Source of the DNA: Motilimonas sp. E26
Lineage (GTDB): Bacteria > Pseudomonadota > Gammaproteobacteria > Enterobacterales > CBDFNC01
NCBI RefSeq assembly: GCF_021278025.1
Contig: NZ_JAIBHJ010000019.1
Span: 1-64,000 of the forward strand
Direction of reading: 5' to 3'
Length of the DNA: 64,000 bases
The notes under the pieces were generated by a model. It did no database searches, had not been told where the DNA came from, and worked only from the letters and a program-made list of their open reading frames with translations. Position numbers and translations under genes: made by a program. The first letter of the stretch is position 1, and each line of letters opens with the position of its first letter. Shown piece after piece: positions 61,887 to 64,000 of the stretch.

Positions 61887-62990
61887 TTATTTGCCGAGTT
61901 CGAGCACTTTGATCAAGGCTGTTTTAAAGGTTTGATTTTCTTGCTCAGTGCCAATACTGACGCGAAGATGATTCGGCATGCCATAGCCACCAATAGGACG
62001 AACAATCACACCCAGTTGCAGTAATTGGTTATAAACAGGGTTGGCATCTCGCCCCGTATCAAAAGTGATAAAGTTACCTTTTGATGGGATGTATGGCAAA
62101 TCATACTGCGTAAAGTAGCTTTCTAAATCCTTCATGCCTTGCTGATTTAATGCCACACTACGGGCCAGATATTCACTATCTTGTAACGCTGCACATGCCG
62201 CGGCAATTGCCAAGCTATTGCAGTTAAATGGCTGACGTACACGATTAAGTAGATCGGCTATGACATCATTTGACATAGCGTAGCCCACGCGCAGTGCAGC
62301 TAAACCATAGGCCTTAGAAAAAGTGCGGGTGATCACTAAGTTAGGGTATTGCTTGAGCCACGCCACGCTGTCAGCTTGCTCATCCGTATATTCATAATAT
62401 GCTTCGTCTAACACTACAATAATATGACTTGGCACCTTAGCTAAAAATGCCAATAACTGTGCTGAGCTTAAACAAGTGCCCGTAGGGTTGTTTGGGTTAG
62501 CAATAAAGATCATCTTGGTTTTGTCAGTGATTGCGCTAGCCATGGCGTCTAAGTCATGTCCCCAATCTTTGGCCGCTACCGCAACGGCTTTAGCGCCAAT
62601 AGATTGCGTTACCAGAGGATATACCACAAATGCATACTGCGAAAAAATCACTTCATGCTGTGCACTGACAAAGGTACGCGCCAAAATTTCAAGCACGTCA
62701 TTCGAGCCATTACCTAAGGTAATTTGATTGGTGTTAATCTGATATTTATTGGCCAAGGCTGTTTTCAAGTCATAACCGTTTGCGTCTGGGTAGCGCGTTA
62801 GCTCTGCTAATTCTGCACTAATCGCCGCTTTAACCGCATCACTTGGGCCCAAAGGGTTTTCGTTAGAGGCGAGCTTAACAATATTGCTTAAACCCAATTC
62901 CCGCTCTAATTCATCAACGGGCTTGCCCGCTTGATAGGGGTGTAACCCTTGCACGCCAGTATTGGCTAATGCCACAAAATCACAACTCAT
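61887..62990 (-). CDS. hisC: Histidinol-phosphate aminotransferase
   Basis: A 367-residue class I/II PLP aminotransferase. The catalytic lysine is in [16 protein letters not shown], with [10 protein letters not shown] near the N-terminus and [11 protein letters not shown] for the phosphate/ring region. It is encoded between serC and aroA, outside a his operon, and overlaps neither; an AGGAG is 5 nt before the ATG. In this context it may use aromatic amino acids as well as histidinol phosphate. Confidence 0.9.
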   Translation of the reverse strand: MSCDFVALANTGVQGLHPYQAGKPVDELERELGLSNIVKLASNENPLGPSDAVKAAISAELAELTRYPDANGYDLKTALANKYQINTNQITLGNGSNDVLEILARTFVSAQHEVIFSQYAFVVYPLVTQSIGAKAVAVAAKDWGHDLDAMASAITDKTKMIFIANPNNPTGTCLSSAQLLAFLAKVPSHIIVVLDEAYYEYTDEQADSVAWLKQYPNLVITRTFSKAYGLAALRVGYAMSNDVIADLLNRVRQPFNCNSLAIAAACAALQDSEYLARSVALNQQGMKDLESYFTQYDLPYIPSKGNFITFDTGRDANPVYNQLLQLGVIVRPIGGYGMPNHLRVSIGTEQENQTFKTALIKVLELGK

Positions 62991-62998
62991 GTTCGCTC

Positions 62999-64000
62999 CT
63001 AGCTATGCTGCTTGGCAAATTTATCCATAAATGCCACAAGGGCTTCCACACCTGCTTTTGGCATGGCGTTATATATGCTGGCACGCATTCCGCCAACAAT
63101 ACGGTGGCCTTTCAACGTCAGTAAGCCTTGCGCTGCCGATTCCGTTAAAAATTGCTCATTGAACGTTTCATCGACTAACTGAAACGGCACGTTCATCCAA
63201 CTGCGATACTGCGGGTCAACCTTGTTTTGGTAGAAATCACTGCTATCTACATAGTCATACAGTAGTTTTGCTTTCGTTTCATTATGCTCAGCCATGGCAG
63301 CTAAACCACCTTGCTGCTTTAGCCACTGGAACACTAAACCCGCTAAGTACCAACTATAAGTTGGCGGAGTGTTGAACATTGAATCAGACTCAGCCAATAC
63401 TTTGTAATCAAAAATCGATGGGATAGCTTGGCGCGATCTGCCAATTAAATCATCACGCACTATGACTAACGCAAGACCCGACGGACCGATATTTTTTTGT
63501 GCGCCCGCATACACCACACCAAATTTGCTGATGTCGATAGGACGCGACAAAATCGTTGAGCTCATGTCTGCCACTAAAGGCACGTCACCGGTATCTGGAA
63601 TATTTGAGATTTCAAGGCCTTCAATCGTCTCATTGGGACAATAATGAACAAAAGCAGCATTAGGATTAAGTGGCCACTCACTGCTATCTAATAGGGAAGC
63701 TTGGCCTTGAGCCGTTTCGCAACGAATATCAATTTGGTTAATCTTACCGTGCTTTTTCGCTTCTTCAGCGGCTGATTGGGCCCACTGACCAGTAATAATG
63801 TAATCTGCTTCTAGCTTCTCGCCAAATAGGTTCAACGGCACGGCTGCAAACTGACCACGGCCGCCACCTTGACAAAATAGCACTTTATAATTATCTGGGA
63901 TTTGCAATAAATCCCGAAGATCTTGCTCAGCCTGGTTGGCTAATGCAATGTAGTCTTTACTGCGATGGCTCACTTCCATTACTGACACATTAAGATCGTT
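62999..64000 (-). CDS. serC: Phosphoserine aminotransferase, 5' end beyond the window
   Basis: The frame runs to the last base of the window, so the N-terminus (about 30 residues) is missing. What is visible includes [20 protein letters not shown], the PLP lysine in [13 protein letters not shown] and the C-terminal [20 protein letters not shown]. SerC makes phosphoserine in serine and pyridoxal synthesis. It leads the serC-hisC-aroA block. Confidence 0.95.
   Translation of the reverse strand, partial: NDLNVSVMEVSHRSKDYIALANQAEQDLRDLLQIPDNYKVLFCQGGGRGQFAAVPLNLFGEKLEADYIITGQWAQSAAEEAKKHGKINQIDIRCETAQGQASLLDSSEWPLNPNAAFVHYCPNETIEGLEISNIPDTGDVPLVADMSSTILSRPIDISKFGVVYAGAQKNIGPSGLALVIVRDDLIGRSRQAIPSIFDYKVLAESDSMFNTPPTYSWYLAGLVFQWLKQQGGLAAMAEHNETKAKLLYDYVDSSDFYQNKVDPQYRSWMNVPFQLVDETFNEQFLTESAAQGLLTLKGHRIVGGMRASIYNAMPKAGVEALVAFMDKFAKQHS

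Overview
The window looks like a piece of a marine gammaproteobacterial chromosome of the Alteromonadales/Shewanella type. The evidence is the serC-hisC-aroA-(fbp)-cmk-rpsA-ihfB-lapA-lapB-pyrF block, a fadIJ pair, a rhombosortase, an ECF sigma/DUF3379 pair behind a Bat (MoxR/VWA) operon, and a lysine riboswitch in front of an NhaC-family transporter. I cannot name the species from sequence alone. I saw no tRNA, rRNA or CRISPR array.

Layout. (1) 1-5.9 kb: the recombination end of an integrated element, with three consecutive divergent tyrosine recombinases and a small coiled-coil protein on the minus strand, resembling gamma-mobile-trio/Tn554-type modules. It abuts the broken 5' end of a DUF2956-like gene, which marks the insertion site; the rest of the element lies left of the window. 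(2) 6.5-11.4 kb: two tiny genes with a strong terminator, a large FAD/Fe-S D-lactate dehydrogenase, a P-loop kinase and a periplasmic binding-fold protein. (3) 11.4-21.0 kb: a ten-gene minus-strand operon for metal uptake, made of a TonB-dependent receptor, PepSY reductase-like protein, DUF2271, DUF4198, a small exported protein, DUF6162, a ZnuA-like binding protein, ABC ATPase, ABC permease and a second binding protein without metal ligands. A Fur-box-like site precedes it, and an orphan OmpR-family response regulator with its own Fur-like site sits upstream. The architecture parallels the Pseudomonas FpvGHJK-FpvCDEF system for releasing iron from a siderophore in the periplasm. (4) 21.0-23.2 kb: cobalamin salvage (btuF-like, cobO/btuR, cobU).

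(5) 23.8-29.4 kb: an unusual ABC system (family-5 binding protein with a YnjC/ThiP-like fused permease and YnjD/ThiQ-like ATPase) followed by an exported alpha/beta hydrolase and an exported unknown. (6) 29.6-33.7 kb: a MITE, a membrane diguanylate cyclase, a low-molecular-weight phosphatase, a GNAT acetyltransferase and a Cys/Gly-rich GRDP-like protein. (7) 33.8-37.2 kb: fadI-fadJ beta-oxidation. (8) 37.4-45.7 kb: moxR-DUF58-DUF4381-batA-batB/C-batD, then an ECF sigma factor and DUF3379 partner; a perfect 19-nt palindrome lies between the Bat genes and the sigma gene. (9) 45.8-49.8 kb: EAL/HDOD protein, riboswitch-controlled lysine transporter and H-NS.

(10) 49.8-53.9 kb: galE, DUF3820, divergent queE/queC, a DTW-domain protein and rhombosortase. 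(11) 53.9-64.0 kb: the housekeeping block pyrF-lapB-lapA-ihfB-rpsA-cmk-fbp-aroA-hisC-serC, all on the minus strand; serC is cut by the right window edge. All family names come from reading the protein sequences; no database search was run.
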